Positions 1-9,898 of a stretch of DNA of 64,000 bases are shown in pieces. The position numbers were made by a program, and so were the translations under genes. Origin of the DNA: Rhodanobacter sp. A1T4 (GTDB lineage Bacteria > Pseudomonadota > Gammaproteobacteria > Xanthomonadales > Rhodanobacteraceae); contig NZ_JACHCP010000005.1 in assembly GCF_014207185.1 (NCBI RefSeq), positions 248,001-312,000 on the forward strand. Direction: 5' to 3'. The first letter of the stretch is position 1; each line of letters begins with the position of its first letter. Under the pieces are notes generated by a model. It ran no database searches. It was not told the DNA's origin and worked only from the letters and a program-made list of their open reading frames with translations.

Positions 1-494
1 CCCAGAATCCTCGCGATGGCCTGCGCCTCAACGTCAGCGCCGGTGCAAACGTGGCCGAACGATTGATGGCCATGGGCATGCGCAATTACGGTCAGCTGCG
101 CGATATCGCCAAAGGCTGGCTGGAACGGGTCGAGATCGATCCGGCGCGGATCGACGATGCGCCGACGGCCTTCTCCGGCGGTATGCAACAACGCCTGCAG
201 ATCGCCCGCACCCTGGTCACCCAGCCACGATTGGTGTTCATGGATGAGCCGACAGCGGGCCTCGACGTATCGGTGCAGGCACGCATTCTCGACCTGCTGC
301 GCCGGCTGGTGAACGAACTCGGACTCGCTGCAGTGATGGTCACCCATGATCTCGCCGTGGCGCGTCTGCTGGCCGCACGTACGATGGTGATGCAAGGCGG
401 CCGCGTCGTCGAAACCGGGCTCACCGATCAGATTCTCGACGACCCGCAGCACCCCTATACCCAATTGCTCGTTTCCTCGGTGCTGACCACATGA
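1..494 (+). CDS. phnK: PhnK, carbon-phosphorus lyase ATP-binding protein (5' end missing)
   Basis: C-terminal part of an ABC-type ATPase of the C-P lyase machinery, which breaks the C-P bond of alkylphosphonates to release phosphate. The reading frame is open from the first base (codons begin at base 3), so the gene starts before the window. Visible are the ABC signature SGGMQQR near base 174, Walker B ending in FMDEP, the D-loop AGLD and the switch histidine in VTHDL. In the family PhnK binds the PhnGHIJ core. Its stop overlaps the phnL start by four bases (ATGA), which implies translational coupling. A dipeptide/oligopeptide transporter ATPase would look similar, but the phnL and phnM neighbours decide the call. 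Confidence 0.93.
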   Translation, partial: QNPRDGLRLNVSAGANVAERLMAMGMRNYGQLRDIAKGWLERVEIDPARIDDAPTAFSGGMQQRLQIARTLVTQPRLVFMDEPTAGLDVSVQARILDLLRRLVNELGLAAVMVTHDLAVARLLAARTMVMQGGRVVETGLTDQILDDPQHPYTQLLVSSVLTT

Positions 495-1243
495 CCGCTT
501 CTGCCATGACCGCCTCCGCCATCGCCGCGCCTCTTGTCACTGCTTTCGCCTCGCCCATGCTCGAACTACGCGGCCTGGGTAAATCGTTCGAACTGCATCA
601 TCAGCATGGCGCCCGTCTCGATGTGCTCGATGATGTCGAGCTGACCCTGCACGCCGGCGAATGCGTGGTGCTGTCAGGCCCCTCCGGCGCGGGCAAAAGC
701 AGCTTGCTGCGCGTGATCTATGCGAACTATCGGCCAAGCCGTGGCGCGGTTCGCGTGCGTCACGACGGCGACTGGCTCGATCTCGCCGAGGCCACACCGC
801 ATCAAGTGCTGGAGGTACGTCGGCGCACGCTGGGCTACGTCAGCCAGTTTTTACGGGTCATTCCGCGTGTGCCGGCGCTGGACATCGTTGCCGAACCGCT
901 GATCGAAGCGGGTTTGTCCTTGCCCGAAGCGCGGCAACGTGCCGGCGCGCTGCTGCATCGGCTGAATGTCCCCGAGCGCCTATGGCGATTGCCGCCTGGC
1001 ACGTTCTCTGGCGGCGAACAGCAGCGCGTGAACATCGCCCGCGGCTTGATCGTGTCGCGCCCGCTACTGCTGCTGGATGAGCCGACGGCCTCGCTTGACG
1101 CGGACAACCGCAGCGTCGTCGCCGAACTGCTGGAAGAGGCGCGCGAGGCCGGCTCTGCGGTACTCGGCATTTTCCACGACGAGGACATGCGCGACCGCGT
1201 CGCAACGCGCCTGTTTCCCATGCATCCTCTCCAGATCGCCTGA
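491..1243 (+). CDS. phnL: PhnL, C-P lyase system ATP-binding protein
   Basis: ABC-family ATPase homologue needed for phosphonate breakdown; in the family it associates with the C-P lyase core rather than with a membrane permease. Of 250 residues, the P-loop GPSGAGKSS lies at about 63-71, the signature FSGGEQQR and Walker B LLLLDEP follow, and the segment SQFLRVIPR is typical of PhnL. The chosen ATG overlaps the phnK stop. It adds about 22 residues before MLELRGLGKSF, where E. coli PhnL begins, so an internal start at 557 is possible. The extra leader contains a near-perfect 15-base tandem repeat (ATGACCGCYTCYGCC twice). Confidence 0.93.
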   Translation: MTASAMTASAIAAPLVTAFASPMLELRGLGKSFELHHQHGARLDVLDDVELTLHAGECVVLSGPSGAGKSSLLRVIYANYRPSRGAVRVRHDGDWLDLAEATPHQVLEVRRRTLGYVSQFLRVIPRVPALDIVAEPLIEAGLSLPEARQRAGALLHRLNVPERLWRLPPGTFSGGEQQRVNIARGLIVSRPLLLLDEPTASLDADNRSVVAELLEEAREAGSAVLGIFHDEDMRDRVATRLFPMHPLQIA

Positions 1244-1265
1244 TCTCAACTCATCGGCTCCTTTT

Positions 1266-2408
1266 ATGAATGATTTCGTTCTGACCAATGCCCGTATCGT
1301 GCTCGACGATAGCGTCGTGCACGGCACTTTGATTGCCCGAAATGGCTTTATTCGGCTCGTGGATGAAGGATCGACGCAGGCTCCCGGCGCCATCGATTGC
1401 GATGGCGATTACGTGATTCCCGGCCTGATCGAACTGCATACCGATAACCTCGAAAAACACCTGATGCCCCGCGCCGGTGTGATCTGGCCAGCGCTTCCGG
1501 CCGTACTTACCCATGACGCGCAAATCGTCGCCTCCGGCATCACCACCGTGTTCGATGCCTTGTCGGTGGGCGACCTGGAAGAGGAAAGCGTGCGCATCGA
1601 GACGCTGCGCAGCACCTACGATGCCATCCTCGCCGGCCAGGCCAGCGGCGCACTGCGTGCTGATCACTGGATCCACCTGCGCTGCGAGCTCGCCTACCCG
1701 CGACTGCTCGAGGCGCTGGAACCACTGATGAACCACAACAGCGTGCGCCTGCTGTCGTTGATGGATCACACACCGGGACAGCGCCAGTACCGCGACATCC
1801 AGCAGTACCGCAAGTACTACAGCAAGAATCACACGACATGGACCGAGGACGAATTCGCCGAGGTCGTGAAGCGTCGTGTCGATCAACAGGCCAGCTATAG
1901 CGCGCGTCACGAAAAGGCGGTGCTCGACCTCGTCCGCGGCAGAGACGTCGTACTGGCCAGCCACGACGACACCGATGCGCAGCAAGTGGCGCATGCCCAA
2001 CGCATTGGCGTGACCATTTCCGAATTTCCCACGACGCAGGTTGCCGCCGATGCCGCCCGCGAGCTCGGCTTGTCCACGGTCATGGGAGCTCCCAACGTGG
2101 TGCGTGGTGGCTCGCATTCCGGCAATGTCGCCGCGCTGGAGCTGGCCAAGGCTGATCGTCTCGATCTGCTGTCATCCGATTACGTACCGGCCAGTCTGTT
2201 GCATGGCGCCTTCATGCTGCACACCCAGGCAGGCTGGTCCATGCCGCGCGCCGTCGCCACGGTCGCAGGTAATCCGGCAAAGGTGCTCGGTCTCAGCGAT
2301 CGTGGTCAGCTCAAACCCGGCTATCGTGCGGACGTGGTGCGCATGCGGGCCGTGGATGGCTTACCCATCGTGCGGCATGTCTGGGTTCGCGGTGAACGTT
2401 CTTTCTGA
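1266..2408 (+). CDS. phnM: PhnM, ribose 1-methylphosphonate 5-triphosphate diphosphatase
   Basis: Amidohydrolase-family enzyme that removes diphosphate from 5-triphosphoribosyl 1-phosphonate, giving the ribose 5-phosphate 1-phosphonate substrate of the C-P lyase step. The protein is 380 residues, the normal PhnM length. It has the metal-binding motif ELHTDNLEKH near residue 58 and the conserved SHDDT segment. The start is ATG 1266, 22 bases after phnL and giving MNDFVLTNARIV. Earlier in-frame starts would lie inside phnL. It is the last phn gene here and is followed by a terminator; no phnN or phnP follows. Confidence 0.94.
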   Translation: MNDFVLTNARIVLDDSVVHGTLIARNGFIRLVDEGSTQAPGAIDCDGDYVIPGLIELHTDNLEKHLMPRAGVIWPALPAVLTHDAQIVASGITTVFDALSVGDLEEESVRIETLRSTYDAILAGQASGALRADHWIHLRCELAYPRLLEALEPLMNHNSVRLLSLMDHTPGQRQYRDIQQYRKYYSKNHTTWTEDEFAEVVKRRVDQQASYSARHEKAVLDLVRGRDVVLASHDDTDAQQVAHAQRIGVTISEFPTTQVAADAARELGLSTVMGAPNVVRGGSHSGNVAALELAKADRLDLLSSDYVPASLLHGAFMLHTQAGWSMPRAVATVAGNPAKVLGLSDRGQLKPGYRADVVRMRAVDGLPIVRHVWVRGERSF

Positions 2409-2413
2409 GTAGC

Positions 2414-2433
2414 GCCGGGTATGACCGGCGCAG
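2414..2433 (+). other. Short GC hairpin after phnM
   Basis: Seven-base arms GCGCCGG and CCGGCGC separated by GTATGA, five bases after the phnM stop. No T-run follows, so it is probably an mRNA 3'-end stabilising structure and not itself a terminator. Confidence 0.4.
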
Positions 2434-2487
2434 AACCAAGCGAAGCTGTCACATTGGAACGCTATAGTGCCGCGCACTCTCCAATTA

Positions 2488-2516
2488 AAACCCCGTCCCA
2501 AGCGGGGTTTCTTTTT
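2488..2516 (+). terminator. Rho-independent terminator of the phn operon
   Basis: Stem AAACCCCG (2488-2495) pairs with CGGGGTTT (2503-2510) across a 7-base loop and is followed by CTTTTT. This is a classical intrinsic terminator about 80 bases after phnM. Confidence 0.85.
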
Positions 2517-2784
2517 GCCTGTTGTTTGCGATGCAGGCCATAGAAAGGCACTGGTGATCAGGCGCTCGAACGGCCATCTGCACGTGCCGTGGGATTGATC
2601 CACTTGCTCGCACCAGCCCGCTTAGCATTCCGTTTGCCTGGCGAAATATATTTCGAATGCGTATGCGTCTCGTTGCACGTTCAATCATCAATCCATTGTC
2701 AAAAATACTTCATTGACCGTCGCTACTTTGAATGAGCTATGTGCGTGCGTTTGACCTTTGCTCAAACCCAATTCGGAGATAACG
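2517..2784. other. Intergenic region before the secreted protein gene
   Basis: No gene is supported between the phn terminator and the next start codon. The stretch 2640-2740 is relatively AT-rich and probably holds the promoter of the downstream gene. No clear -35/-10 pair could be chosen. Confidence 0.4.
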
Positions 2785-4467
2785 ATGACGAAGATTCTGT
2801 CCAGCCGTTTCAACCGTCGGCTTCTGCTGACGGCTTTGACGTTTACCACGCTTGCGGCAAGCAGCATCGCTTGTGCCAATGATTTTTCGCCTGAGCAGAG
2901 CTTTCATTTCTGGCCGGGTAACTTGGTGGTCAGTCGCAGTGTCTACGACAACAACGCGAGCAACGTGCAAGTGGGACAGATTCTGCCGATCAACTGCGCA
3001 GCGACCACGGGTGGTTGCAGTGCTTCGACGGGTGCGCCGTACGACGGCACCTATCCCTATGTGTGGAACGACGTCTTGTATGACCCTGCGTTCGGTATCA
3101 CCTCGCGTATCTATCTGGATCAGGTCACGCCCAACGGCTGGTTGATCAACTCGCTGGAAGTGCCTAACAGCGTGCATCCATATTCTCCGGCCGGTCAGCT
3201 GGTCACCAGCTTCAGCTCAAAGTCTGAAATTGGTCTGCATCTCTCGCTCAATCACAAGTACCTCACGTTCATGGGCTACGTCGCACCGGTGAATGCGGTG
3301 GATGTCTCCAACTCCAATACACCGGGTGCAGTCGATCCAACCAATCCAGTGGGCGAGAATTTCTATCGCGCTGTGGCCACGGTGGATGGCAACGGTAATT
3401 TCGATTTCACCGAAACCAATGCATACAGCGGCAACAACGGTCGTCAGGCGATCTTGAACGATCGCCATGGTGCCAACTATTTCTATACCAGCGGCAACGC
3501 CGGCGACGGCAGCAATCCGCAGCCCAACGGGGTGATTCTTGGCGCCGGAGCGCAGTTCATTACACCGGCGAATCTGCGCGAAGTGGCACAGAAGCCGGGT
3601 ACGACCACACCGCTGGCAAGCTTCTCGATCGCAGCGCTCGGCGACAAAGCCGACAAGATCGGCAAGGACGACAACTTCCGCGGCATGACCGTATTCAACG
3701 ATGTGGTCTATTACACCAAAGGCAGCGGCAGCAACGGTGTCAACACGGTTTACTTCGTCGACACCACAGGCACGGCATGCCCGAAAGGCGTTGGCGTACC
3801 GGTCGCCGGCGCGCCGCTTCCCAGCGCGCCGCTGAGCTACAACGCGGCCACGCTTCAGACCACGGGCCTGCCGACCAATATGTGCGTGCTCGCCGGCTTC
3901 CCGAGCACGCCAGTAAAGACGGCGACGACGCTAAGCTATCCCTTCGGTGTCTGGTTTGCGGATGCGAACACGCTGTACGTCGCTGACGAAGGTGACGGCT
4001 ATAGCGGAGGCACCGATCTGTACACGCACGCTGCCGCGCAGGCGACGGCTGGCCTGCAAAAGTGGGTGTTCAACACGACCAGCAAGCGTTGGTCGCTGGC
4101 CTATACGCTGCAGACCAATCTTGGCCTGGGTCAGCCCTACGTCGTGCGGAATTATCCAACCGGCAATAATCCCGGCACCAGCCTGCCCTGGGCACCAGCA
4201 ACCGACGGCCTGCGCAACATCACCGGTCACGTTGATGGCCTTGGCCGCGTAACCATCTGGGCCATCACCTCCACCATCAGTGGTAACGGCGATGTGGGCG
4301 CCGATCCGAACCGCCTCGTTGCGATCACAGATGACGTGAAAAACACCAGCGCATCAGTGGCAGCGCAGGAGAAGTTTGTAACGTTGCGTGCTGCGGGCTT
4401 CGGCGAAACGCTCCGTGGTGTGTCATTCACACCCGATGCGGAGATTCCCAAGTTCGGCTGGCACTGA
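2785..4467 (+). CDS. Secreted protein of unknown function, possibly beta-propeller-like
   Basis: A 560-residue exported protein that I do not recognise to family level. It starts with a Sec signal peptide (RFNRR, then a hydrophobic stretch, cleavage after IACA near residue 31). The ATG at 2785 follows the ribosome site GGAG at 2775. The mature part is rich in Gly, Asn, Thr and aromatic residues and has several repeats of the style of NHL or esterase-like propellers (for example FGVWFADANTLYVADEG and TIWAITSTISG). Four cysteines form two close pairs, which suggests disulfides in the periplasm or outside. It stands alone between the phn terminator and a convergent permease gene. Protein expression and secretion are confidently predicted; the activity is not. 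Confidence 0.8.
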   Translation: MTKILSSRFNRRLLLTALTFTTLAASSIACANDFSPEQSFHFWPGNLVVSRSVYDNNASNVQVGQILPINCAATTGGCSASTGAPYDGTYPYVWNDVLYDPAFGITSRIYLDQVTPNGWLINSLEVPNSVHPYSPAGQLVTSFSSKSEIGLHLSLNHKYLTFMGYVAPVNAVDVSNSNTPGAVDPTNPVGENFYRAVATVDGNGNFDFTETNAYSGNNGRQAILNDRHGANYFYTSGNAGDGSNPQPNGVILGAGAQFITPANLREVAQKPGTTTPLASFSIAALGDKADKIGKDDNFRGMTVFNDVVYYTKGSGSNGVNTVYFVDTTGTACPKGVGVPVAGAPLPSAPLSYNAATLQTTGLPTNMCVLAGFPSTPVKTATTLSYPFGVWFADANTLYVADEGDGYSGGTDLYTHAAAQATAGLQKWVFNTTSKRWSLAYTLQTNLGLGQPYVVRNYPTGNNPGTSLPWAPATDGLRNITGHVDGLGRVTIWAITSTISGNGDVGADPNRLVAITDDVKNTSASVAAQEKFVTLRAAGFGETLRGVSFTPDAEIPKFGWH

Positions 4468-4492
4468 GTGATCTTGAGTTGACCGTTTGACG

Positions 4493-4523
4493 GAGCGCCG
4501 ATGCCTAACCAGCATCGGTGCTC
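4493..4523 (+). terminator. Hairpin after the secreted protein gene
   Basis: Twelve-base arms (4493-4504 and 4512-4523) pair fully, counting one G-U pair, around a 7-base loop. The structure lies 26 bases after the stop. There is no T-run, so the terminator call is tentative. A second small stem CCCGG/CCGGG (4589-4610) follows, before the end of the convergent gene. Confidence 0.45.
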
Positions 4524-4615
4524 ACACCCAACACGGCGTGTACGCCAAGCGGATGAGTCAGTGCGCGGAGGTCACGACAGCGACTTTTCCCGGGGTATTA
4601 AGTAGCCGGGCGCTT

Positions 4616-5389
4616 TTAATGAAACGCCTTCACCACATTGTTCAGACCAAGGCCCAGCACAGCGATCGCTGCGAGCATGGTCACGGCACGCGCCGGCAGG
4701 CGGCGGGCAAAAAGCGCACCGAACGGAGCGGCGGCCACGCCACCGATGATGAGTCCGAGCACGGCCGTGGGCTGGGTGGCGCCGACATGCAGCAGAAACG
4801 TGACGCTGGCGGCAGCGCTGATCACGCATTTGGCCAGGTGCGTGGTGCCAACGACGACGCGCGGCCTGGCGCCGCGGGCGATCAGGGTGGTGACGGTCAG
4901 GGCGCTCCAGCCACCGCCGGCCGCTGCATCGGCAAAACCTGAAAACAGACCCAGGGCGGGGTGCGTGGTTGGCGCGTCATTGCCGTCGTGGTGTATGCGC
5001 TGTCGGACACGCAGCAACAGAAAAATGCTTACGCCGAGCAGGTATGGTGTCAACGCGAGGCGTATCCAGGCTGCCGGCAGGTGGCTAACCAGGTAGGCAC
5101 CGATCACCGCGCCGATGACGCCGGGAATCACCAGGCCGAGGAACAGGCGTCGCCGCACATTGCCGGCGATCAGGTGGCTGATACCGGATGCGCCGCAAGT
5201 GAAGGTTTCCGCGTAGTGCACGCTGGCACTGGCCACCGATGGCGGCAGGCCCAGCGCCAGCAGCATCGCCGCACAGACCACGCCATAAGCCATGCCGATG
5301 GCGCCGTCCACGAGTTGGGCGAGCGCACCGACGGCCGCGAAGACAAGAAATTCGGAGAGCGATGACATCGGTATCGCAGCACCTGGCAT
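4616..5389 (-). CDS. TauE/SafE family sulfite exporter-like permease
   Basis: Integral membrane protein of 257 residues in the TauE/SafE (DUF81) family, whose members move sulfite, sulfoacetate or related sulfur anions across the inner membrane. About eight hydrophobic segments are visible. The N-terminal repeat has the typical ALAQLVDGAIGMAYG motif, and the second half repeats it as GLFSGFADAAAGGGW. It is transcribed divergently from cysJ across a 150-base gap, which supports a role in sulfur anion export or uptake. An alternative start at 5368 (MSSLSEFL) is equally possible because neither start has a strong ribosome site. Confidence 0.88.
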   Translation of the reverse strand: MPGAAIPMSSLSEFLVFAAVGALAQLVDGAIGMAYGVVCAAMLLALGLPPSVASASVHYAETFTCGASGISHLIAGNVRRRLFLGLVIPGVIGAVIGAYLVSHLPAAWIRLALTPYLLGVSIFLLLRVRQRIHHDGNDAPTTHPALGLFSGFADAAAGGGWSALTVTTLIARGARPRVVVGTTHLAKCVISAAASVTFLLHVGATQPTAVLGLIIGGVAAAPFGALFARRLPARAVTMLAAIAVLGLGLNNVVKAFH

Positions 5390-5472
5390 ACATGGTGAGG
5401 ATCCCGAAGTATCCGCATGAAGCGTTGTCTTGTGAAATAAGCCAAGGGCATATGGTCATGCCGAATGATCCT

Positions 5473-5501
5473 TTTACCGCAGCCAACGAAATCTTTATGT
5501 T
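5473..5501 (+). promoter_or_regulatory. Candidate sigma-70 promoter of cysJIH
   Basis: TTTACC (5473-5478) and TATGTT (5496-5501) are separated by 17 bases and lie about 40 bases before the cysJ start. Spacing is ideal; each hexamer matches consensus only partly. Confidence 0.45.
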
Positions 5502-5502
5502 T

Positions 5503-5518
5503 GGGCGTCTAGTCGTAT
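5503..5518 (+). promoter_or_regulatory. Degenerate tandem octamer, candidate operator of cysJIH
   Basis: GGGCGTCT followed directly by AGTCGTAT. This matches 12 of 16 positions of two tandem AGACGTCT octamers and begins one base after the proposed -10. Related but stronger elements occur upstream of cysG (11814) and in front of the porin gene (18805). The binding protein is unknown. Confidence 0.35.
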
Positions 5519-5539
5519 GGACGGCTAAAGGAGAAGATT

Positions 5540-7366
5540 GTGAAAGCCGCCGTTGTCCCGGGTCTTCCAGCAGGCACGCTCGATGCCGGAAAGCTCGACC
5601 AGCTCCATCAGCTGGCCGAGGGCCTGACGCCGGCTGAGCTCTACTGGGTTGCCGCATGGAGCGCCTCACTGGCGGCACAAACCCAGCGTGGTGGCCCCGC
5701 CATCACGGCAGCAACCACCCCGGCCAAGAATGCGGCCACGACGCTAACCATCGTCTATGGCAGCCAGACCGGCAACGCCAAGCGACTGGCCGAACAGCTG
5801 GCCCGCCGTAGCGAGGCCGCCGGCCTGCCGGTGAAGCTGCTGCGCGCCGATGCCTATCCACAGCGCGAGCTGGCGAAGGAGCGCTATCTGGCCATCGTGA
5901 TCAGCACCCAGGGCGAGGGCGAGCCGCCGGATGATTCGCGCGGCCTGGTCGAATTCATCCTCGGCAAGCGCGCGCCGAAGCTGCCATCCCTGCAATTTTC
6001 GGTGCTCGGGCTGGGCGATTCGAGCTATGCCGAATTCTGCGCGATCGGAAACCAACTCGATGCACGGCTGACTGAGCTGGGCGCGACGCGCTTTGCACCA
6101 CTGGGCGCCGCCGATGTCGATATCGAGACGGTGGCGACGCCCTGGCTGGAAAAGACGCTGGAGCAGGCACGCGAGCTGCTGAAGACGGCGAGCAGCGTCA
6201 CACCGCTGCATAGCGTGCAGCGCGTTCAGGACGAAGCTGTCACACAAGCCCTGCACTCGCGCGAACAGCCTTTCCAAGCCACCGTACTGGCGAATCAGCG
6301 CATCGTGGCACGTGACAGCGGGCGCGACCTTCGCCATATCGAGCTGTCACTGGAAGGCTCCGGCCTGCAGTATCAACCCGGCGATTCGCTGGGCGTGTGG
6401 TCGCACAATCCGCCGGCACTCGTGGCGCAATGGCTCGACGCGCTGGGGCTGGACGGCGGACTCGACGTGACGCACGACGGACGTACCTTGCCGCTGGCGC
6501 TGTGGCTGAAGCGCAAACGCGAAATCACCCGGCTCACCCGCGCCTTTATCGTGGCGCTGGCCGCAGTCAGCGGTCACGACGAATTGACCCACGCGCTGGA
6601 GCCAGAACATTCGGCCGCGCTGGCCGAACTGCTGAACAACGAACAGCCGATCGATCTGCTGCGCCGCTATCCGACGACCTGGTCAGCGCAGGCACTCGTT
6701 GCGGCACTGCGGCCATTGACGCCACGGCTGTATTCGATCGCCTCCAGCCAGGCACAGGTGGGCGAGGAAGTGCATCTGACCCTGGCCGTGGTGGATTACG
6801 AAGCACACGGCAGCCGACACTGGGGCGCAGCATCGTCGTTTCTGGCCGCGCTCGACGAAGACGGTGTCGTGCAGGTATTCATCGAATCGAACGATCGCTT
6901 CCGGCTGCCGGCCGATGCGTCGCGCGACATCATCATGATCGGCCCCGGCACCGGTGTGGCACCGTTCCGCGCGTTTGTGCAGGAGCGCCAGGAAAGCGCG
7001 GCAACCGGGCGCAACTGGCTGTTCTTCGGCAACCGGCATTTTTCACAGGATTTCCTGTACCAGACCGAGTGGCAGGCTGCGCTGAAGAGCGGCGTACTGC
7101 ACAAGCTCGACCTCGCCTTTTCGCGTGACACGGCCGAAAAAATCTATGTGCAACAGCGCCTGCGTGAACACGGGCGCGAGCTGTATGCCTGGCTGGAGAA
7201 CGGTGCACACCTCTACGTGTGTGGCGATGCCACGCAGATGGCAAAGGACGTGCACGCCGCCCTACTCGACGTGATCGCCACGCATGGCGGCCACTCTCCC
7301 GACGATGCCAACGCATGGCTCGCCGATCTCATGCAACAGGGCCGCTACGCCCGCGACGTGTACTGA
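5540..7366 (+). CDS. cysJ: CysJ, sulfite reductase flavoprotein subunit
   Basis: Flavoprotein alpha subunit of NADPH-sulfite reductase; it passes electrons from NADPH through FAD and FMN to CysI. The protein has 608 residues. A flavodoxin-like FMN domain starts at about 70 ([17 protein letters not shown]), the FAD domain contains RLYSIASSQ, the NADPH domain has [13 protein letters not shown], and the C-terminus is the expected aromatic residue (RDVY). GTG 5540 is chosen because AAGGAGAAG lies just upstream. It is the first gene of a tight cysJ-cysI-cysH operon, with cysI starting two bases after its stop. Confidence 0.96.
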   Translation: MKAAVVPGLPAGTLDAGKLDQLHQLAEGLTPAELYWVAAWSASLAAQTQRGGPAITAATTPAKNAATTLTIVYGSQTGNAKRLAEQLARRSEAAGLPVKLLRADAYPQRELAKERYLAIVISTQGEGEPPDDSRGLVEFILGKRAPKLPSLQFSVLGLGDSSYAEFCAIGNQLDARLTELGATRFAPLGAADVDIETVATPWLEKTLEQARELLKTASSVTPLHSVQRVQDEAVTQALHSREQPFQATVLANQRIVARDSGRDLRHIELSLEGSGLQYQPGDSLGVWSHNPPALVAQWLDALGLDGGLDVTHDGRTLPLALWLKRKREITRLTRAFIVALAAVSGHDELTHALEPEHSAALAELLNNEQPIDLLRRYPTTWSAQALVAALRPLTPRLYSIASSQAQVGEEVHLTLAVVDYEAHGSRHWGAASSFLAALDEDGVVQVFIESNDRFRLPADASRDIIMIGPGTGVAPFRAFVQERQESAATGRNWLFFGNRHFSQDFLYQTEWQAALKSGVLHKLDLAFSRDTAEKIYVQQRLREHGRELYAWLENGAHLYVCGDATQMAKDVHAALLDVIATHGGHSPDDANAWLADLMQQGRYARDVY

Positions 7367-7367
7367 T

Positions 7368-9107
7368 ATGACGACCACCTCCATCCCGGTTACCGCACCA
7401 CCGTCCGAATTCGAGCGGGTCAAGGCGAACAGCAACTTTCTGCGCGGCACCATCGTCGAAGGTCTGGCCGATCCGATCACCGGCGCGATCAGCGATGACG
7501 ACAACAAACTGCTGAAATTCCATGGTAGCTACCTGCAGGACGATCGCGACCTGCGCGACGAGCGACGCAAGCAGAAGCTGGAGCCGGCGTTCACCTTCAT
7601 GCTGCGTGCGCGCCTGCCCAGTGGCGTGGTGACGCCGGCGCAGTGGCTAGTGTTCGACCAGATCGCACGTGAACATGCCAACGGCACGCTGCGCATCACC
7701 ACGCGGCAGACGTTTCAATGGCACGGCATCATCAAGCGCAACCTCAAGCCGACCATCGCAGCGATCCACGCGTCACTGGCCGGCACCATCGCGGCCTGCG
7801 GCGACGTCGTGCGCAACGTGGTGAGTACGGCCAACCCGATCGAATCGGCCGCGCATGCCGAGGCCTATGCACTGGCGACGATGCTGTCGAACGAGCTGGC
7901 GCCGAAGACCCATGCGTATCACGAGATCTGGCTCGACGGCGAAGCTCTGGTCAGCGAACCGAAGCTTGCCAAACCGCCGGTCAAGGATCACGAGCCGCTG
8001 TACGGACCAACGTATCTGCCGCGCAAGTTCAAGATCGGCCTGGCGATTCCGCCGCTCAACGATGTCGACGTGTTTGCGCAGGACCTGGGTCTGATCGCCA
8101 TCATCGAGGGCGGTGCGCTACGCGGTTTCAACGTCGCCATCGGTGGCGGCATGGGCGTGACCCATGGCGATGACTCCACCTACCCACGACTGGGTAGCCT
8201 GATTGGTTTCATTACGCCCGATCAGCTGTTGACAGTGGCCGAGGCGGTGGTAACGGTACAGCGCGACTGGGGTAACCGCAGCGAGCGCAAACATGCACGA
8301 CTGAAATACACACTGGATCATCGCGGGCTGGATGCGTTCAAGGCCGAGATGGAATCGCGCCTGGCCTTTGCGCTGGCGCCAGTGCGCCCTTATAGCTTCG
8401 ATCACAACGGCGATCGCTACGGCTGGGTACAAGGTCACGATGGTCAGTGGCATCTCACGCTGCATATCGAATCCGGTCGTCTGGCCGACGTCGGCGAGCG
8501 TCGCTGGCTGACCGGACTGCGCGAGCTGGCCAAAGTGCACACCGGCGACTTCCGCATGACCTGCAATCAAAACGTGATTGTGGCGAACGTCGCGGCCGGC
8601 GATCGTACGCGCATCGACGCGATTGTGCGCGAGCATCATCTGGACGGCTATTTGCAACAGAGCGGCGTCCGTCGCCACGCGGTCGCCTGCGTTGCCCTGC
8701 CGACCTGCGGACTGGCAATGGCGGAAAGCGAACGCTATGTACCGGAGCTGCTACCGAAACTCGAGTCTCTGCTCGACCGCCACGGCCTGATTGAAGCACC
8801 GATTCTCCTGCGTTTATCCGGCTGCCCGAACGGCTGCTCGCGGCCATACCTGGGCGAGATAGCCCTGGTCGGTCGCGGACCGGGGCGCTATGACCTGCGC
8901 CTGGGTGCCGATTTCCGCGGTGAGCGATTGAACCAGGTGTATCGCGAGAACATCGACGAGGCGGCGATCCTCGACGCGCTTGATCCACTGTTCGCACGCT
9001 ACGCCGCCGAGCGCACCGCCACGGAAGGCTTTGGCGATTTTCTGCTGCGCGCCGCTGTTCTCGCACCGCTGCCGTCGCGGCGCATTGCCTCGCAGGTGGT
9101 GGCATGA
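7368..9107 (+). CDS. cysI: CysI, sulfite reductase hemoprotein subunit
   Basis: Siroheme and [4Fe-4S] beta subunit that reduces sulfite to sulfide by six electrons. The protein has 579 residues. The cluster cysteines follow the family pattern: C441 and C447 (CVALPTC), then C486 and C490 (CPNGC). The active-site stretch [10 protein letters not shown], with substrate- and siroheme-binding basic residues, is present near residue 110. ATG 7368 lies two bases after the cysJ stop, and the gene overlaps cysH by four bases, so the three subunits are probably translated together. Siroheme would come from CysG encoded 3 kb downstream. Confidence 0.96.
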   Translation: MTTTSIPVTAPPSEFERVKANSNFLRGTIVEGLADPITGAISDDDNKLLKFHGSYLQDDRDLRDERRKQKLEPAFTFMLRARLPSGVVTPAQWLVFDQIAREHANGTLRITTRQTFQWHGIIKRNLKPTIAAIHASLAGTIAACGDVVRNVVSTANPIESAAHAEAYALATMLSNELAPKTHAYHEIWLDGEALVSEPKLAKPPVKDHEPLYGPTYLPRKFKIGLAIPPLNDVDVFAQDLGLIAIIEGGALRGFNVAIGGGMGVTHGDDSTYPRLGSLIGFITPDQLLTVAEAVVTVQRDWGNRSERKHARLKYTLDHRGLDAFKAEMESRLAFALAPVRPYSFDHNGDRYGWVQGHDGQWHLTLHIESGRLADVGERRWLTGLRELAKVHTGDFRMTCNQNVIVANVAAGDRTRIDAIVREHHLDGYLQQSGVRRHAVACVALPTCGLAMAESERYVPELLPKLESLLDRHGLIEAPILLRLSGCPNGCSRPYLGEIALVGRGPGRYDLRLGADFRGERLNQVYRENIDEAAILDALDPLFARYAAERTATEGFGDFLLRAAVLAPLPSRRIASQVVA

Positions 9108-9826
9108 GCGGGCTGGAACCTTCGTTCGATCTGAATGACCCCGAGGCGCTGCCGCGGATCAACGCGGAACTGGCCACGCTGGGTGCGGAAGAGCGCGTGG
9201 CGTGGGCGCTGAAACATACGCCGGGCCCACACGTGCTGTCGTCCAGTTTTGGTGCGCAGGCGGCGGTGTCGCTGCACATGGTGACGCGGCAGCAGCCGGA
9301 TATTCCGGTGGTGCTGATCGATACCGGCTACCTGTTCACCGAAACCTACCTCTTTGTCGACGAGCTGACCGAGCGGCTTGGACTGAACCTCAAGGTCTAC
9401 CGTCCGCGCATCGGCATCAGCTGGATGGAGGCGCGCTACGGACGCCTGTGGGAACAGGGCGTCGACGGGCTGGATCGCTACAACCACATTCGCAAAGTCG
9501 AGCCCATGCAGCGCGCACTGGATGAGCTCGACGCGCACGGCTGGTTTGCCGGTTTGCGTCGCAACCAGTCACGCAGCCGCGCCGAGATCGACTTTGTCGA
9601 ACGTCCCGGCGAACGCTGGAAATTTCATCCAATCGCCGACTGGACCGATCGCGACGTCGGCGAGTATCTGAAGAAACACGACCTGCCCTATCACCCGCTA
9701 TGGGACGAGGGTTACGTGTCGATCGGCGACCGGCATACCAGCCGCCGCTGGGAGCCCGGCATGGAAGCCGAGGACACCCGTTTCTTCGGACTCAAACGCG
9801 AGTGTGGCATCCACAAGCTCGCGTAA
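9104..9826 (+). CDS. cysH: CysH, PAPS reductase
   Basis: Thioredoxin-dependent phosphoadenylyl-sulfate reductase that turns PAPS into sulfite and PAP. The protein has 240 residues, with the catalytic cysteine in the C-terminal ECGIH motif (about C234) and the conserved HPLWDEGY and KWEPGM-like (RRWEPGM) blocks. It lacks the two CC pairs that hold the iron-sulfur cluster in APS reductases, so the substrate should be PAPS. This fits the APS kinase domain encoded next. The start overlaps the cysI stop (ATGA). Confidence 0.95.
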   Translation: MSGLEPSFDLNDPEALPRINAELATLGAEERVAWALKHTPGPHVLSSSFGAQAAVSLHMVTRQQPDIPVVLIDTGYLFTETYLFVDELTERLGLNLKVYRPRIGISWMEARYGRLWEQGVDGLDRYNHIRKVEPMQRALDELDAHGWFAGLRRNQSRSRAEIDFVERPGERWKFHPIADWTDRDVGEYLKKHDLPYHPLWDEGYVSIGDRHTSRRWEPGMEAEDTRFFGLKRECGIHKLA

Positions 9827-9898
9827 CCGAACCGACCATCGTGACGCGACGGCTTTCTACCCCGACTTTTCTGCTCCATCCGACTGGATACCTTTGCC

